From Mycobacterium sp. (GTDB lineage Bacteria > Actinomycetota > Actinomycetes > Mycobacteriales > Mycobacteriaceae): a DNA stretch of 64,000 bases. The notes under the pieces were generated by a model. The model did no database searches, was not told where the DNA came from, and saw only the letters and a list, made by a program, of their open reading frames with translations. Within the stretch, counting starts at the first letter, position 1. The number at the start of each line of letters is the position of its first letter. Positions 63,249-64,000 of this stretch are shown here, piece by piece. Location of the stretch: NCBI GenBank assembly GCA_003987775.1, contig RXJD01000065.1, forward strand, positions 62,001-126,000, given 5' to 3'. The position numbers were made by a program, and so were the translations under genes.

Positions 63249-64000
63249 AGATGATGCTGTTCAGCACCAGCGCCCCGGCGGCGTTGACGGCCAGCCAGGC
63301 CCGGTGGGAGCGCACCGGAAGCAGCGCCGGTGCGGCGGTGAGCCACACGGTGAACGGCAGCCAGATCCGCTCGGTCTCGGCCTTGCTCAGCATGCTCAGG
63401 TCGGCGCAGATGACCGCCGCCAGCGTCGCCAGCAGCAGCAGGTGCAGGCCGGAGCGTCGCCGGACGGCGGCGGCGTCGAACACCCGGGTGATGCCTGCCA
63501 CCGACCCGAACCCGATCGAGCACACCACGCACGCCAGGTTGGCCCAACTCCAGTACTGGAACGGCCGGTCCTTGGCGATGCCCTGCCAGTAGCGCTGCTG
63601 CACCAGGGTGTAGCCGTCGAACCAGTAGAACCCTGCGACGGCGAAGGTGGCCGCCACGGCCACCGCGGCCAGCACGGCCGGCCCCAGCGCGCGGAGCGCC
63701 GCCCGCCAGTCGGCCGCCGAAAGCAGCACCGCAAGGGCCGGCAACCCGATCAGCACCAGGCCGTAGCTGAGGAAGATCCCCCAGCCCAGGACCAGCCCGG
63801 CGGCCGAGCCAACCAGCGCCGGAAACCGGACGCCGCCGTGCACTGCCAGCGCCAGCAGCGCGATGCCCCAGGACGCGACACCGGCGAAGTAGCCGTCGGC
63901 CGACACCGCGATCCAGATTGCTGTCGGGGCCACCGCGACGAACGGGGCCGCGCGGCGTGCGGTCTGCTCACCGGCCAGTGCGCGGACGGCGACCAGCACG
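63235..64000 (-). CDS. Polytopic membrane protein, GT-C-like (5' end outside window)
   Basis: The frame runs off the right edge, so the N-terminal part is missing; 254 residues remain with about six spans. Motifs such as 'YWFDGYTLVQQRYWQGIAKDRPFQYW' in a loop and 'AETERIWLPFTVWL' resemble polyprenyl-phosphate-dependent glycosyltransferases or mannosyltransferase-like membrane proteins. Corresponds to Rv0541c. May use the lipid-linked sugar made by the neighbouring GT2 protein (inference). Confidence 0.8.
   Translation of the reverse strand, partial: VLVAVRALAGEQTARRAAPFVAVAPTAIWIAVSADGYFAGVASWGIALLALAVHGGVRFPALVGSAAGLVLGWGIFLSYGLVLIGLPALAVLLSAADWRAALRALGPAVLAAVAVAATFAVAGFYWFDGYTLVQQRYWQGIAKDRPFQYWSWANLACVVCSIGFGSVAGITRVFDAAAVRRRSGLHLLLLATLAAVICADLSMLSKAETERIWLPFTVWLTAAPALLPVRSHRAWLAVNAAGALVLNSIIFTNW

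Overview
The window is GC-rich (roughly two-thirds G+C by eye), almost gap-free, and carries a mycobacterial chromosome segment. Gene content and order follow the Mycobacterium tuberculosis block Rv0485 to Rv0541c, as I recall it, nearly one for one. Two PE_PGRS genes, a CmaA2-type mycolic acid cyclopropane synthase, mshA of mycothiol synthesis and the senX3-regX3 pair point to a slow-growing Mycobacterium. Several M. tuberculosis genes I would expect are missing (Rv0488, mmpS2-mmpL2, the 13E12-type Rv0515, Rv0520-Rv0521, PE_PGRS6), and others are inserted, so this looks like a non-tuberculous species. I cannot name it.

Layout. 0-9.5 kb: end of a ROK regulator, mshA, a YbjN-domain protein, gpmA, the phosphate-sensing pair senX3-regX3, then a leftward operon (two conserved proteins and a GMC oxidoreductase) divergent from a FadR-type GntR regulator with a clear operator. 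9.5-11.3 kb: an inserted PE_PGRS gene. 11.4-19.9 kb: a conserved cysteine-rich protein, ppx1, a membrane protein, a TIM-barrel isomerase-like protein, a thioesterase-like protein, proC, an excisionase-like HTH protein preceded by a possible leader ORF, the 33-residue ribosomal protein bS22, a divergent SDR and a PlsC-like acyltransferase, closed by a large hairpin. 20-22.4 kb: leftward cmaA2, a MaoC-like dehydratase and serB1. 22.5-28.7 kb: the haem block (glutaredoxin-like, hemA, hemC, hemD fusion, hemB, two membrane proteins). 28.7-39.7 kb: a STAS protein, then an envelope-related region: two membrane acyltransferases, a 1,507-residue PE_PGRS protein with a ~216-residue super-repeat, a secreted SGNH hydrolase, a Tat-exported esterase and a tiny membrane protein. 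39.8-46 kb: an amino-acid permease and an accessory cluster (WGxxGxxG surface protein, FAD-Rieske oxidoreductase, PanE-like reductase, enolase-superfamily enzyme, deazaflavin-type protein). 46-52 kb: hemL, a histidine phosphatase and the cytochrome c maturation operon (TlpA/ResA-like, CcdA, ResB, CcsA). 52-64 kb: a MinD/ParA ATPase, small membrane proteins, fabH, menA, a methylthioadenosine phosphorylase, an SDR epimerase, a large membrane protein, a Pro/Thr-rich membrane protein, two glycosyltransferases and part of a polytopic membrane protein.

How it fits together. Most of the window is housekeeping: tetrapyrrole synthesis and c-type cytochrome assembly (haem made, then attached outside the membrane), menaquinone and fatty-acid initiation, proline and mycothiol synthesis, phosphate sensing. 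Genes are packed into operons with ATGA, GTGA or TGATG junctions. Many operon-first genes show a TAnnnT box 6-7 bases before the start codon, the mark of leaderless transcripts. The accessory parts are the two PE_PGRS genes, the acyltransferase/esterase locus at 36.5-39.7 kb and the redox/sugar-acid cluster at 41.3-45.6 kb. No tRNA, rRNA, CRISPR array, prophage or insertion sequence was seen. Comparisons with M. tuberculosis are from memory, not from a search.
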